Origin: DAOUJW01 sp034421015
Lineage (GTDB): Bacteria; Chloroflexota; Dehalococcoidia; Lucifugimonadales; UBA2985
Reading direction: 5' to 3'
DNA: 26,544 nt
Assembly (NCBI GenBank): GCA_034421015.1
Contig: DAOUKT010000035.1
Span: 1-26,544 of the forward strand
Positions 5,970 to 13,827 of this stretch are shown piece by piece. Positions within the stretch are counted from its first letter, which is position 1. Each line of letters opens with the position of its first letter. A model generated the notes under the pieces. That model was given only the letters and a program-made list of their open reading frames with translations, did no database searches and was not told the DNA's origin. Made by a program: the position numbers and the translations under genes.

Positions 5970-8534
5970 ATGCAGGATAACCAGGTATCCCAGCCACTTT
6001 CGGGCATGAGGGTTGTAGACCTCACTCACGGCATTGCCGGGCCGTACTGCACCAAGCTCCTGGCCGACCACGGCGCCGACGTCATCAAGGTGGAGCGGCC
6101 GGGCGCAGGCGACTTTGCCCGCGAGATGGGCCCCTTCCCGGACGACGCGCCCCATCCGGAGAAGAGCGGCCTGTTCCTTTTCCTGAACACCAACAAGCGG
6201 GGAATCACCCTGGATCTCAAGACTCAGGAGGGAGTCGATGCGGTGAAGGAGCTGGTGAAGGGCGCGGACGTCCTGGTGGAGAGCTTCAAGCCCGGGACTA
6301 TGGAGCGCCTGGGTCTCGGCTATGACACCCTCTCAAAGATCAATCCCGACCTGCTGATGACGGCCGTCAGCAACTTCGGACAGACCGGCCCCTACCGGGA
6401 CTACCTCCTCAACGAGGTCACCCTGTACGCCACGGGCGGCCGGATGAACGGCTCCGGGCTGCCGGACCGGTACCCGCTGAAGCTGGGCGGCAACCACGCT
6501 ATATACCAGGCGGGAAACGTGGCTGCCCTGGCAACTCTCTTCGCATGGCGCGGCAGGGAGCAGCAGGGACTTGGCGGCCAGTACATAGACATATCCATGT
6601 TCGAGACCCAGGCAGGCTCCATAAACCAGCGTCTGATGAGCCTTGTGCAGTACCAGTACACCGGAGAGAAGACCGTCCGGCTGGGACCCATTAGGGCGGG
6701 ATACCCCGGAGGCATATTCCCCTGCCTGGACGGCTACATCTCGGTTTCCGTGGGAGGGCCGCGATGGGCCTCTCTCTGCAACACCCTGGGCAGACCGGAC
6801 CTCATCGACAGCTACTACGGGTCGGCTATGGGCCAGGTTGACCTAGACGCCAAGGATGAGTTCGAGGAGACCATCTGGCTCCCCTGGCTCTTCGAGAGGA
6901 CCATGCAGGAGATTGTGGAGGTCGGCCAGGCAAACGAGATGCTCATCTCCCCCATCGTTACCATTGACTACGCGGTGGACAACCATCCGCAGCTGGCCTT
7001 CCGGGACTACTTTACGGAGATAGACCACCCGGTGGCGGGCAAGTTCCGATACCCGGGCGCGCCCATATACAACCCGCCCGGCTGGTGGAAAATCGACAGG
7101 CCTGCCCCCACCCTGGGCCAGCACAACAAGGAGGTTCTCGAGGGCCCCTCGGGCGTATCCGGCGCGTGGAAGGACTCTGCGTCGAAGGAGGCCGGCGCAG
7201 GCGGCTCCGCAGCAACCGCCGCGGCTCCTTCAGGCGAAGAGAAGAAGCTGCCCATGGAGGGCGTGCGAGTGGTCGACATGACTGTCATCTGGGCCGGGCC
7301 ATACGGCACCATGCACCTGGGCGACATGGGCGCGGAGGTCATCAGGGTGGAGACCCTGCAGCGCATGCCGCCGGGCCGCGGCCAGTTCGCCCGGCCGGAC
7401 CCGGAAGCCGAGAAGAAGCGTGTCATCTCTCTCTATCCGGACCGGGAGCCCGGCCAGCGCCCCTGGAACCGGGCGGGCGCGTTCAACATGCACGCCAGAA
7501 ACAAGCACAGCATGACCCTGGACATCAACTCCCCTATGGGTCTGGAGACCTTCCGCCGCCTGATTGAAGAGAGCGACCTGTTCATCGAGAACAACGCCTT
7601 CGGGTCAATGGCTAAGCTGGGCATCGACTACTCCACGGTCAGCCAGTGGAACCCGCGGCTGATCATGATCTCCACCTGCGGCTTTGGGCAGACGGGCCCC
7701 TGGAACTACTACCGGGGCATTGGGACACAGTTCGAGTTTGCAATAGGCCACGCATCGGTCATGGGCTACCCGGACATGGACTTCGAAGGCTCGCCTGCCT
7801 CGGTTGCAACGGACGCCTCCTCCGGCGTGACCATCGCAATGGCCGCAATAATGGCGCTGAAGCAGCGGGAGAAGACGGGCAAGGGAATGTTCGTGGACAT
7901 TGCGCTGGCGGAGAACTTCCTTCCCCACCTGGGCGAGCTCTTCATGGAGTACACGATGACCGGCCGCGTGCCTGGCACCCCCGGCAACAGGGACCACCTG
8001 CGCCGCTCCGTGCAGGGCGTATACCGGTGCGCCGGAGACGAGGAGTGGATCGCCGTTTCGATGGGGAAGATCGAGCAGTGGCGCGCATTGTGCGAGTTGA
8101 TGGGCAAGCCGGAGCTGGCCTCGGACGAGCGATTCCTGGACATGGTCGGGCTGTGGGCCAATCACGACGATTTTGATCGCATCGTCTCCGAGTGGACGGC
8201 AGACAAGGACAACTACGAGATTTTCCACAAGCTGCAGGGCGCGGGCATAACCGCAGGCCCCATGATGCACGAGGCCCACGCCTTTGCAGACCCTCAGCTC
8301 AAGGAGCGCGGGTTCTTCGTGGAGATCCACGCGCCGGAGGTGGGCACACACATGTACCCGGGCTGCGCCTTCAAGATATCCGGGGCGCCCTTCAGGGTGC
8401 GCAAGCCCCCGGTCAGGCTGGGTGAGGACAACGACTACGTGTACCGGGAGGTGCTGGGCCTCACGGAGGAGGAGTACGACCACCTGAAGGAGCTTGGGCA
8501 CATCGGAATGGACTTCGCTCCCCACGTGCCGTAG
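5970..8534 (+). CDS. Double-domain class III (CaiB/BaiF) CoA transferase
   Basis: The family moves CoA between carboxylic acids. This 854-aa protein carries two complete copies of the fold (numbering from 5970). Domain 1 spans about 9-392, starting at LSGMRVVDLTHGIAGPYCTKLLADHGADV. Domain 2 spans about 428-840, starting at MEGVRVVDMTVIWAGPYGTM. An Ala/Gly/Ser-rich linker (about 395-425) joins them. Single-domain members have about 400 residues. The conserved VD..(M/L) segment that ends in the catalytic Asp of formyl-CoA transferase reads YIDISMFET in domain 1 and FVDIALAEN in domain 2, so by eye both copies have Glu (residues 212 and 648) at that position. The ATG at 5970 is preceded by AGGAGGAGAG, and the in-frame ATG at 5922 falls in the promoter. 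The substrate is not predictable from sequence; the neighbouring hydroxylase suggests organic-acid catabolism. Confidence 0.92.
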   Translation: MQDNQVSQPLSGMRVVDLTHGIAGPYCTKLLADHGADVIKVERPGAGDFAREMGPFPDDAPHPEKSGLFLFLNTNKRGITLDLKTQEGVDAVKELVKGADVLVESFKPGTMERLGLGYDTLSKINPDLLMTAVSNFGQTGPYRDYLLNEVTLYATGGRMNGSGLPDRYPLKLGGNHAIYQAGNVAALATLFAWRGREQQGLGGQYIDISMFETQAGSINQRLMSLVQYQYTGEKTVRLGPIRAGYPGGIFPCLDGYISVSVGGPRWASLCNTLGRPDLIDSYYGSAMGQVDLDAKDEFEETIWLPWLFERTMQEIVEVGQANEMLISPIVTIDYAVDNHPQLAFRDYFTEIDHPVAGKFRYPGAPIYNPPGWWKIDRPAPTLGQHNKEVLEGPSGVSGAWKDSASKEAGAGGSAATAAAPSGEEKKLPMEGVRVVDMTVIWAGPYGTMHLGDMGAEVIRVETLQRMPPGRGQFARPDPEAEKKRVISLYPDREPGQRPWNRAGAFNMHARNKHSMTLDINSPMGLETFRRLIEESDLFIENNAFGSMAKLGIDYSTVSQWNPRLIMISTCGFGQTGPWNYYRGIGTQFEFAIGHASVMGYPDMDFEGSPASVATDASSGVTIAMAAIMALKQREKTGKGMFVDIALAENFLPHLGELFMEYTMTGRVPGTPGNRDHLRRSVQGVYRCAGDEEWIAVSMGKIEQWRALCELMGKPELASDERFLDMVGLWANHDDFDRIVSEWTADKDNYEIFHKLQGAGITAGPMMHEAHAFADPQLKERGFFVEIHAPEVGTHMYPGCAFKISGAPFRVRKPPVRLGEDNDYVYREVLGLTEEEYDHLKELGHIGMDFAPHVP

Positions 8535-8566
8535 CCCAAGACATCACGTCTTCTGTCGGACAACGA

Positions 8567-8600
8567 CGGCGGCAGCCACATTCAGGTGTGACTGCCGCCG
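8567..8600. terminator. Hairpin between convergent genes, probable bidirectional terminator
   Basis: CGGCGGCAG (8567-8575) and CTGCCGCCG (8592-8600) form a perfect 9-bp stem around 16 nt. It lies 33 bp after the CoA transferase stop and before the end of the convergent hydroxylase gene. The U-run is poor (ACTCTTGCC), so function as a terminator is inferred from position. Confidence 0.45.
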
Positions 8601-8623
8601 ACTCTTGCCATTCTCGCCCTTCC

Positions 8624-8650
8624 GTCATTCCGGTGCAGACCGGAATCCAA
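8624..8650. repeat. Single palindrome of the dispersed repeat family
   Basis: GTCATTCCGG and CCGGAATCC flank a 6-nt spacer (palindromic arms 8627-8633 and 8640-8646). This is one half of the two-palindrome element seen in full at 18632, 23912 and 26431. Confidence 0.5.
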
Positions 8651-8684
8651 GAGGGTTGAACTTTAGTCTTTCCCTACCTCTCCC

Positions 8685-10997
8685 CTACCCCGAAGCGTTC
8701 TTCTCCTCCAGGGCCTCCAGGATCGCGCCCGGAGACATGGGAAGCCTCTGCATCCGAACGCCAACTGCGTTGTAGATGGCGTTGGCCATCGCCGGAATCG
8801 GGGGCACAAGCACCGTCTCTCCCACAGCCCTGACCCCGAAGGGATGCCGGTTGTTGGGCACCTCAATGATCTCGCAGTCTATCATGGGCAGGTCCAGACT
8901 GGTGGGCATTCTGTAGTCCAGGAAGCTGGAGTTGGCCATGGTGCCGTCCTCGGTCATGTAATACTCCTCGTGGAGGGCCCAGCCAAAGCCCTGGAGCACT
9001 CCGCCCTGCATCTGCCCTTCGACGAAGGGTGGGTAAATCGCCTTGCCGCAGTCCAGGAAAGCGGTGCAGCGAAGGATGTCCACCTTGCCCGTCTCCGGGT
9101 CCACCTCAACGTCCACAATGGTCCCCGCCAGCTGAGGCCCCACGCCGCCCTGGCGGTCGGACGCCGAGCATGTGACGGGGCCGCCGGTGTCCATCAGCTT
9201 TCCGGCAAGCTCCCTGAAGCTGAATCTGTCCTCCGGGTTCTTCTTGCAGATGAACGTGCCGTCGGCGAAGTCCACGTCCTCCGGCTGCACCTCCCACAGG
9301 AGGGCGGCGCGGGCGCTCATCTGGCTGATTACCTCTTCAGCGGCCGAGATTGCGGCCCTGCCGGTGTCGAAGGTGATGCGGCTGCCGTTGGTGCCGCCGG
9401 TGAAACCCACCGAGTCGGTGTCCACCACAGTAGGGTTCACGTCCATTGCGCCAATCCCCAGGACCTCGGCGGCCTGCATTGCAATGGACGACCGCGTGCC
9501 GCCGATGTCCACGGACCCGGTGATGAGGTTGATTGTGCCATTGGCGTTGACGTTAATGGTCGCAGAGGAGCCGCTGCCGCCGCCATTGAGCCGGTAGCCC
9601 ACGGCCGCGCCCCGGCCCTGGTTGGGGCCATCCAGAGGCGCGTTGTAGTGCGGGTGGGCCTTCATCGCCTGCTCCACCTCCTCGCACCCGAACCGGGTGT
9701 GCGGGATGCCCGCGGGAGTCCTGTCCCCTTCGTGGACGGCGTTCTTCAGGCGGAAGTCCATCGCGTCCATGCCCAGCTTCTCGGCCAGCTCATCAATGAC
9801 AGTCTCCACGGCGTATACCGACTGGGGCTGCCCGGGCGCGCGGTATGCGGATGTCTTCTGCTTGTTGACCACAACGTCAAAGCCGTCCACCAGCAGGTTG
9901 TCGACCTTGTACGGCCCGAAGGTGCTCATCGCTCCGCCGGCCACCGGCGAACCCGGGAAGGCCCCGGCCTCGTAGGCCATCCATATCTCGGCGGCGGTGA
10001 TCTTACCGCTCTTGTCCGCGCCGATCTTGCACCTCATGTACGTGCCCGACGTAGGCCCCGTGCCCTCGAACACCTCCTTGCGGGACATTGCGATCTTGAC
10101 CGGCTTGCCGGACTTCCTGGACAGCAATGCGACAACCGGGTCGAGATAGGGAGCCTGCTTGCCTCCGAATCCGCCACCGATCTCCATGGGAATGACCTTG
10201 ATCATGGACTCAGGGATGGCCAGTATAGCAGCCGTGGAGGCGCGAATGGGGAATATCCCCTGGGTGGCCGTCCAGATAGTTATGTGGCCGTCGGAGGCCC
10301 AGTATCCCGTGGAGGTCTGGGGCTCGATGTAGCCCTGGTGAACGGACTGCGTGGTGAACTCCCGCTCCACAACAACGTCCGCCTCCTTGAAGCCCTGCTC
10401 AAGGTCGCCGCGCTTGAACTGGATGTGGTCGGCTATGTTGCTCCTGACGCCGGTGTCCTGGCCCAGGCCCATTCGCTCCACGCGGAACCTGGTGGTCATG
10501 TTGTCAAGGAGCAGGGGCGCGTCCTCCTTCATGGCCTCGCGGACGTCCAGAAGAGGTGTCAGCGCCTCGTAGTCCACGTCGATCAGGTCGAGGGCTTCCT
10601 CAGCAACGTGAGGGCTCTCGGCTGCGACGGCGGCGATTGCGTGGCCCTTGTACAGCGCCTTGTCGCTTGCCATGACGTTCTCCGCCACCGTCCGGATGCT
10701 GCCCCTGGTCTCGAAGTAGTCCAGAAGGGCGTCCTCAACGATGGGAAAGTCCCTGGCGGTGACGACGGCCTTGACGCCGGGTAAAGCCTCCGCCCTGCTG
10801 GTGTCGATGGAGCGGATGCGCGCGTGGGCGTGGGGGCTGCGGAGTATCTTGCCGTGCAGCATCCCGGCCAGATTGATGTCTGCGCCGTACTTGGCGCGGC
10901 CGGTGACCTTGTCAACGCCGTCGTGGCGGACCGGCCTGCTTCCAATCACCTTGTAGGGCCCGGGAGCGCTCCCCTCTCGTTCCGGTGCAATGGTCAT
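8685..10997 (-). CDS. Molybdopterin-binding large subunit, xanthine dehydrogenase/CoxL family
   Basis: A 770-aa molybdenum hydroxylase catalytic subunit, which uses a Mo-pterin cofactor to hydroxylate aldehydes, purines or related compounds with water oxygen. The N-terminal hammerhead domain spans about 15-145 (VTGRAKYGADINL, RSPHAHARI). The Mo-binding region carries GGGFGGK (274-280), the AYRAPGQ loop (384-390), GTRSS-type (500-504) and GGTNGSR (534-540) segments. The catalytic glutamate is in GVRAVGE, Glu727. The CO-dehydrogenase signature AYxCSFR is absent, so CO oxidation is unlikely. An AGGAGG site lies 8 nt before the ATG at 10997. The 2Fe-2S (CoxS) and FAD (CoxM) subunits are not adjacent, so electron transfer must use partners elsewhere or a different chain. 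Substrate unknown. Confidence 0.92.
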   Translation of the reverse strand: MTIAPEREGSAPGPYKVIGSRPVRHDGVDKVTGRAKYGADINLAGMLHGKILRSPHAHARIRSIDTSRAEALPGVKAVVTARDFPIVEDALLDYFETRGSIRTVAENVMASDKALYKGHAIAAVAAESPHVAEEALDLIDVDYEALTPLLDVREAMKEDAPLLLDNMTTRFRVERMGLGQDTGVRSNIADHIQFKRGDLEQGFKEADVVVEREFTTQSVHQGYIEPQTSTGYWASDGHITIWTATQGIFPIRASTAAILAIPESMIKVIPMEIGGGFGGKQAPYLDPVVALLSRKSGKPVKIAMSRKEVFEGTGPTSGTYMRCKIGADKSGKITAAEIWMAYEAGAFPGSPVAGGAMSTFGPYKVDNLLVDGFDVVVNKQKTSAYRAPGQPQSVYAVETVIDELAEKLGMDAMDFRLKNAVHEGDRTPAGIPHTRFGCEEVEQAMKAHPHYNAPLDGPNQGRGAAVGYRLNGGGSGSSATINVNANGTINLITGSVDIGGTRSSIAMQAAEVLGIGAMDVNPTVVDTDSVGFTGGTNGSRITFDTGRAAISAAEEVISQMSARAALLWEVQPEDVDFADGTFICKKNPEDRFSFRELAGKLMDTGGPVTCSASDRQGGVGPQLAGTIVDVEVDPETGKVDILRCTAFLDCGKAIYPPFVEGQMQGGVLQGFGWALHEEYYMTEDGTMANSSFLDYRMPTSLDLPMIDCEIIEVPNNRHPFGVRAVGETVLVPPIPAMANAIYNAVGVRMQRLPMSPGAILEALEEKNASG

Positions 10998-11027
10998 CGA
11001 GATTTCCTCCTGAAAGAGTTTTCGTGT

Positions 11028-11033
11028 AGCATA
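11028..11033 (-). promoter_or_regulatory. Likely -10 box of the hydroxylase gene
   Basis: TATGCT on the minus strand lies about 31 bp upstream of the start codon and would give a leader of about 24 nt containing the AGGAGG site. There is no clear -35 box, so confidence is limited. Confidence 0.3.
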
Positions 11034-11184
11034 CCGCCGCGGAGCTTCCCCGGGTCACGACCGACAGCGCCCTGGGAGATGCGACCCGCGCGGCCAAGAA
11101 TAGCTTACCGAAAGAACGGACGTTAGTCTAGCGGTAGCATGAAAGCCGGGCGCATGGTACTTGCTATAGTAACCAAATCCTTCC

Positions 11185-11325
11185 CTACCGCTCCTCCCTG
11201 CCCTTAGCCGATCCCCACTCAACCTCGGGATGAAGGTTGTCGGGGTTCACGCGGGCAAGCATATCTGCCAAGACGTATTTCTTCTGGCGCCTAACTACTT
11301 CACCTTCCTTGGGCCTATTCCCCAT
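11185..11325 (-). CDS. 46-aa MazE-tail-like mini antitoxin candidate
   Basis: This short frame starts with ATG at 11325, with GGAGG about 7 nt upstream, and ends TAG at 11185. Its second half, LADMLARVNPDNLHPEVEWG (19-38), followed by SAKGREER, resembles the toxin-binding C-terminal tail of MazE-family antitoxins as I remember them (a LxxLLxxVTPENLHxExDWG-like pattern followed by GxE). The N-terminal AbrB/MazE DNA-binding fold is missing: only 18 mostly basic and polar residues precede the tail. No MazF-like toxin follows; downstream there is only a 10-codon frame. It could be a truncated relic or a free-standing toxin-neutralising peptide. The reading frame is certain, the family assignment tentative. 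Confidence 0.5.
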   Translation of the reverse strand: MGNRPKEGEVVRRQKKYVLADMLARVNPDNLHPEVEWGSAKGREER

Positions 11326-11344
11326 GTCTTTACCTCCCGGATAG

Positions 11345-11350
11345 AGTATA
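11345..11350 (-). promoter_or_regulatory. -10 box before the mini antitoxin gene
   Basis: TATACT on the minus strand lies 19 bp before the ATG at 11325. The following bases, CTATCCGG, are identical to those after the -10 box of the dienelactone hydrolase gene, a 14-bp match in total. No convincing -35 box is seen. Confidence 0.35.
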
Positions 11351-11378
11351 ACCCCAAATGCGCCGAGGCTCCTTTATC

Positions 11379-11387
11379 TGATATGAT
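11379..11387 (+). promoter_or_regulatory. Extended -10 promoter of tRNA-Ser
   Basis: TGATATGAT fits TGnTATnnT and ends 9 bp before the tRNA, so transcription would start just in front of the mature 5' end. The -35 region is poor. Confidence 0.5.
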
Positions 11388-11396
11388 TTCATCCAC

Positions 11397-11484
11397 GGAG
11401 GGGTGGCCGAGTGGACGATGGCGGCGGTCTTGAAAACCGCTAACCCTCACGGGTTCATGGGTTCGAATCCCATCCCCTCCGCCA
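11397..11484 (+). tRNA. tRNA-Ser (anticodon TGA)
   Basis: The acceptor stem GGAGGGG (11397-11403) pairs with CCCCTCC (11474-11480), followed by discriminator G and an encoded CCA. The D-arm begins TGGCCGAGTGG. The anticodon stem-loop has loop CTTGAAA with anticodon TGA, flanked by GGCGGT and ACCGC. A long variable arm (CCCTCACGGG) marks a class II serine tRNA. The T-arm is GGGTTCGAATCCC. The total length of 88 nt including CCA is normal. Confidence 0.96.
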
Positions 11485-11501
11485 TGAGCGGCCGCGCCGG
11501 G

Positions 11502-11529
11502 TTGACAGCCCCCGTTGGCGCAGTATCAT
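11502..11529 (+). promoter_or_regulatory. Sigma-70 promoter downstream of the tRNA
   Basis: A perfect TTGACA (11502-11507), a 16-bp spacer and TATCAT (11524-11529) predict initiation near 11536. It probably drives the YkgJ-like gene at 11684, with a leader of about 148 nt. No gene is visible inside that leader. Confidence 0.5.
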
Positions 11530-11683
11530 CCCCTCAACACGGCAACGGCGTGCTATCGGAGCGCGGGCCGGAGGCTATCGTGGAGAGATATTGATTTCCA
11601 GCGTGGCTGTACCCATAATTGCGCGTAATGGGCAGACTCAGGGCGCAGTCCGCTCAGTCAACCAACAGCCATAGGGAAAGGCG

Positions 11684-12019
11684 TTGCCTCACATCATTGC
11701 CGGTCTGACCCCAGAAGCCGCCAGCGACATCTGCATGAACCGGTGCAGGGCAATGTGCTGCCGCGGGCCGCTGATCCTTCACCTCTCGGCAGCGGAGATA
11801 CCAGTCTTCGAGGGGCAGGCCGCCGCCCTGGGCGTGACTGCGACCGTCGACGTGACAACCTCCGGCGAGGGCTGGGTGCGCTTCTCGGACCACGAGGGAG
11901 AGCGCTGCCCCATGCTGGAGGACTCCACTTCCAGATGCCGCATCTACGAGGAACGTCCCCAGCGCTGCCGCGACTTCCCGGAGGCCCTCACTCCTGGCTG
12001 CGCCATCTCCGGCGGCTGA
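11684..12019 (+). CDS. YkgJ/UPF0153-type Cys-rich protein, putative metal-binding
   Basis: A 111-aa protein with the family's cysteine layout: Cys17, Cys21, Cys25 and Cys26 near the N-terminus, then RCPMLED, RCRIYEERPQRCRDFPEA and a final Cys near the C-terminus. Members are described as zinc- or iron-chelating proteins of unknown role. The frame is closed by TAG at 11672-11674, so the start is TTG at 11684 (weak AGGGAAAGG upstream) or ATG at 11735; the latter would drop Cys17. A sigma-70 promoter lies 155 bp upstream. It sits between tRNA-Ser and the methyltransferase cluster, 84 bp from the next gene, and may or may not belong to that cluster. Confidence 0.75.
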   Translation: MPHIIAGLTPEAASDICMNRCRAMCCRGPLILHLSAAEIPVFEGQAAALGVTATVDVTTSGEGWVRFSDHEGERCPMLEDSTSRCRIYEERPQRCRDFPEALTPGCAISGG

Positions 12020-12103
12020 CCTCTGCAAGTCTGAATAGAACCCTGGTTCACACCGGGATTTGCGCCTGATGCGGCGCGCCGCTAAGATAAGCTGGGGAAG
12101 AGA

Positions 12104-12304
12104 ATGAGTAACGACTCTCAAAAGCTCCTTGTTTGCGTAATAATAGGGATAATCACAGGCGCCCTGGTCTTCTTGGGAGCGCTGTCTCTGCTGCAAGGTT
12201 TAGCGGACTGGATTCTCAGTCTGGAACCGGTCCCTGTCGGAAGTGTAGGAGGGATCCTTGGTTTTTCCGCTGGTATTGGATTCTTCTTTTGGAGAATTAA
12301 ATGA
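12104..12304 (+). CDS. 66-aa two-helix membrane protein
   Basis: The protein has a short polar N-terminus (MSNDSQK) and two hydrophobic segments, about 8-33 and 45-63, ending WRIK. It is a small integral membrane protein with no recognised family. Its stop overlaps the ATG of the methyltransferase-nuclease gene (ATGA, 12301-12304), so the two are probably translationally coupled. The codons are AT-rich compared with the flanking metabolic genes, which hints at horizontal transfer. A possible -10 box, TAAGAT (12083-12088), lies just upstream, and GGGGAAGAG precedes the ATG. Function unknown; in this setting it might anchor or sense for the effector. Confidence 0.6.
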   Translation: MSNDSQKLLVCVIIGIITGALVFLGALSLLQGLADWILSLEPVPVGSVGGILGFSAGIGFFFWRIK

Positions 12305-13674
12305 CAACGCCGAACTTCAAGGACAAGACCATCTGGACCGGTGACAACCTCCATATTCTGAGGGGGTTGAACAGCGACATCTTTGACCTCATATATCTTG
12401 ACCCGCCCTTCAACTCCAACAGGAACTACGCCGCGCCCATTGGCAGCAGGGCCGCCGGCGCAGCCTTCAAAGACACGTGGACTCTCTCCGACCTGGACGT
12501 GGCCTGGATGGGCCTCATTGCAGACGAGCACCCCGCAATAGCCAACCTCCTACACACGGCTGGTCTCACCCACGGCAAGGGAATGCAGTCATATTTGACA
12601 ATGATGGCCGTCCGCCTCATTGAGATGAAGCGCGTCCTCAAAGCCACAGGTTCCATCTACCTGCACTGCGACCCCACGGCCTCCCACTACCTCAAGCTGC
12701 TGATGGACGCGGTATTTGGGTCGGGGAACTTCCAGAACCATATTGCATGGCGGCGCACCACCGCGCACAGCGACTCAACCCGGTATGGCTCTAACTCAGA
12801 CCACTTGCTCTTTTACACCAAGAACGGCAATTGGACATGGAATCCCCAGTACCAAGCCTATGGTGAGAAGTACGTGTCTCGCTTCCGCCACAAGGATCCC
12901 GATGGCCGTGCATGGGCGGACGATAACCTTACTGCCAAAGGTCTATCCGGTGGAGGTTACACGTATGAATATAAGGGCATGACCTCTCTGTGGCGTGTAC
13001 CACTGGAATCAATGGAGAGGCTGGACGCAGAAGGGAGATTGCACTTCACAAGAACAGGGGGAATACGCCTAAAGCGATACTTGGACGAGATGCAGGGAAG
13101 GCCGGTGCAGGCAGTTTGGGACGACGTCGATCCAATTAACTCACAAGCCAAGGAACGCACAGGTTTCCCAACCCAGAAGCCTCTCGCCCTTCTAGAGCGT
13201 ATAGTAAAGGCCTCATCCAACGAGGGTGACTGGGTACTGGACCCGTTCTGCGGTTGCGCCACCGCGCCAGTTGCCGCGGAGAAGCTGGGCAGAAAGTGGG
13301 TTGGCATAGACATATCGCCCAAGGCCGTTGAACTGGTCAACTTACGTCTGAAGGACATGATGGGAGACCTGTTCCACAACCGCCTCGTGACCGTGCGGGA
13401 TGACGTGCCGCGCCGCACGGACATAGACGCCCCGGTAAACTACCGCCAGAACAAGCACGTCCTCTACGGCCAGCAGGAGGGCAAGTGCAAGGGATGCCAG
13501 CTTGAGCTCCCCTTCCGCCTCTTTGAGGTGGACCACATTGTCCCTCAGTCCCTGGGCGGCGGCCATGAGATGGAGAATCTGCAGCTCCTGTGCGGCAGTT
13601 GCAACCGTATCAAGGGAGACCGCCCAATGGAGTACCTACGCTCAGAGCTCAGGAAGTTGGCGGTAAGAGTGTGA
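12301..13674 (+). CDS. DNA methyltransferase fused to a C-terminal HNH nuclease
   Basis: A 457-aa fusion. The N-terminal part is an amino-methyltransferase (N6-adenine or N4-cytosine type). The catalytic motif DPPF (34-37, in IYLDPPFNSNRNY) comes first and the SAM-binding motif DPFCGCATA (314-322) followed by VGIDIS comes later, which is the beta-group order. The segment between them (about 140-285) could hold target recognition. The C-terminal part (about 388-450) is an HNH endonuclease: the zinc pair Cys396/Cys399, core VDHI with His412, Asn426, and Cys431/Cys434 followed by Asn435. All active-site residues look present. One chain may therefore modify and cut DNA, or the HNH part may act on unmodified or foreign DNA. 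It is coupled to the 66-aa membrane protein upstream and lies 2 nt from a 40-aa membrane peptide downstream. Confidence 0.88.
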   Translation: MTTPNFKDKTIWTGDNLHILRGLNSDIFDLIYLDPPFNSNRNYAAPIGSRAAGAAFKDTWTLSDLDVAWMGLIADEHPAIANLLHTAGLTHGKGMQSYLTMMAVRLIEMKRVLKATGSIYLHCDPTASHYLKLLMDAVFGSGNFQNHIAWRRTTAHSDSTRYGSNSDHLLFYTKNGNWTWNPQYQAYGEKYVSRFRHKDPDGRAWADDNLTAKGLSGGGYTYEYKGMTSLWRVPLESMERLDAEGRLHFTRTGGIRLKRYLDEMQGRPVQAVWDDVDPINSQAKERTGFPTQKPLALLERIVKASSNEGDWVLDPFCGCATAPVAAEKLGRKWVGIDISPKAVELVNLRLKDMMGDLFHNRLVTVRDDVPRRTDIDAPVNYRQNKHVLYGQQEGKCKGCQLELPFRLFEVDHIVPQSLGGGHEMENLQLLCGSCNRIKGDRPMEYLRSELRKLAVRV

Positions 13675-13676
13675 AA

Positions 13677-13799
13677 ATGCCACCATGGGTCTGGTTCGTA
13701 ATAATCGCTGGGATTCTGGTGATCTTCGCACCAGGGGATGTATTTGAAATTCTCTCCAATCTGGTAAGAGATATATGGACTTTGCTACGTGGAAGCTGA
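13677..13799 (+). CDS. 40-aa single-helix membrane peptide
   Basis: It starts 2 nt after the methyltransferase-nuclease stop. Residues about 3-18 (PWVWFVIIAGILVIFA) form one hydrophobic helix, followed by an amphipathic tail (VFEILSNLVRDIWTLLRGS). The longer open frame that begins inside the upstream gene is less likely because its extra part is only a shifted reading of that gene. No strong ribosome site is visible, so reinitiation after the upstream stop is probable. Small size and composition leave some doubt that it is expressed. No family recognised. Confidence 0.45.
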   Translation: MPPWVWFVIIAGILVIFAPGDVFEILSNLVRDIWTLLRGS

Positions 13800-13827
13800 G
13801 CAAGAAAGTGAATGGAGGTGTACAACG

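Noticed and set aside
7605..8525. 306-aa minus-strand frame
   Set aside because: Shadow of the second CoA transferase domain, no motif.
8844..10784. 646-aa open frame on the plus strand
   Set aside because: Antisense shadow of the molybdenum hydroxylase; composition (His/Val/Leu/Gly repeats) is typical of a complementary frame.
11118..11160. tRNA-like words (GTCTAGCGGTAGCATG) upstream of the tRNA
   Set aside because: No acceptor or anticodon stem can be built around them; chance similarity or remnant too weak to annotate.
11654..12196. 180-aa minus-strand frame across the Cys-rich gene and the start of the 66-aa gene
   Set aside because: The plus-strand frame shows the YkgJ cysteine pattern; the opposite frame shows none.
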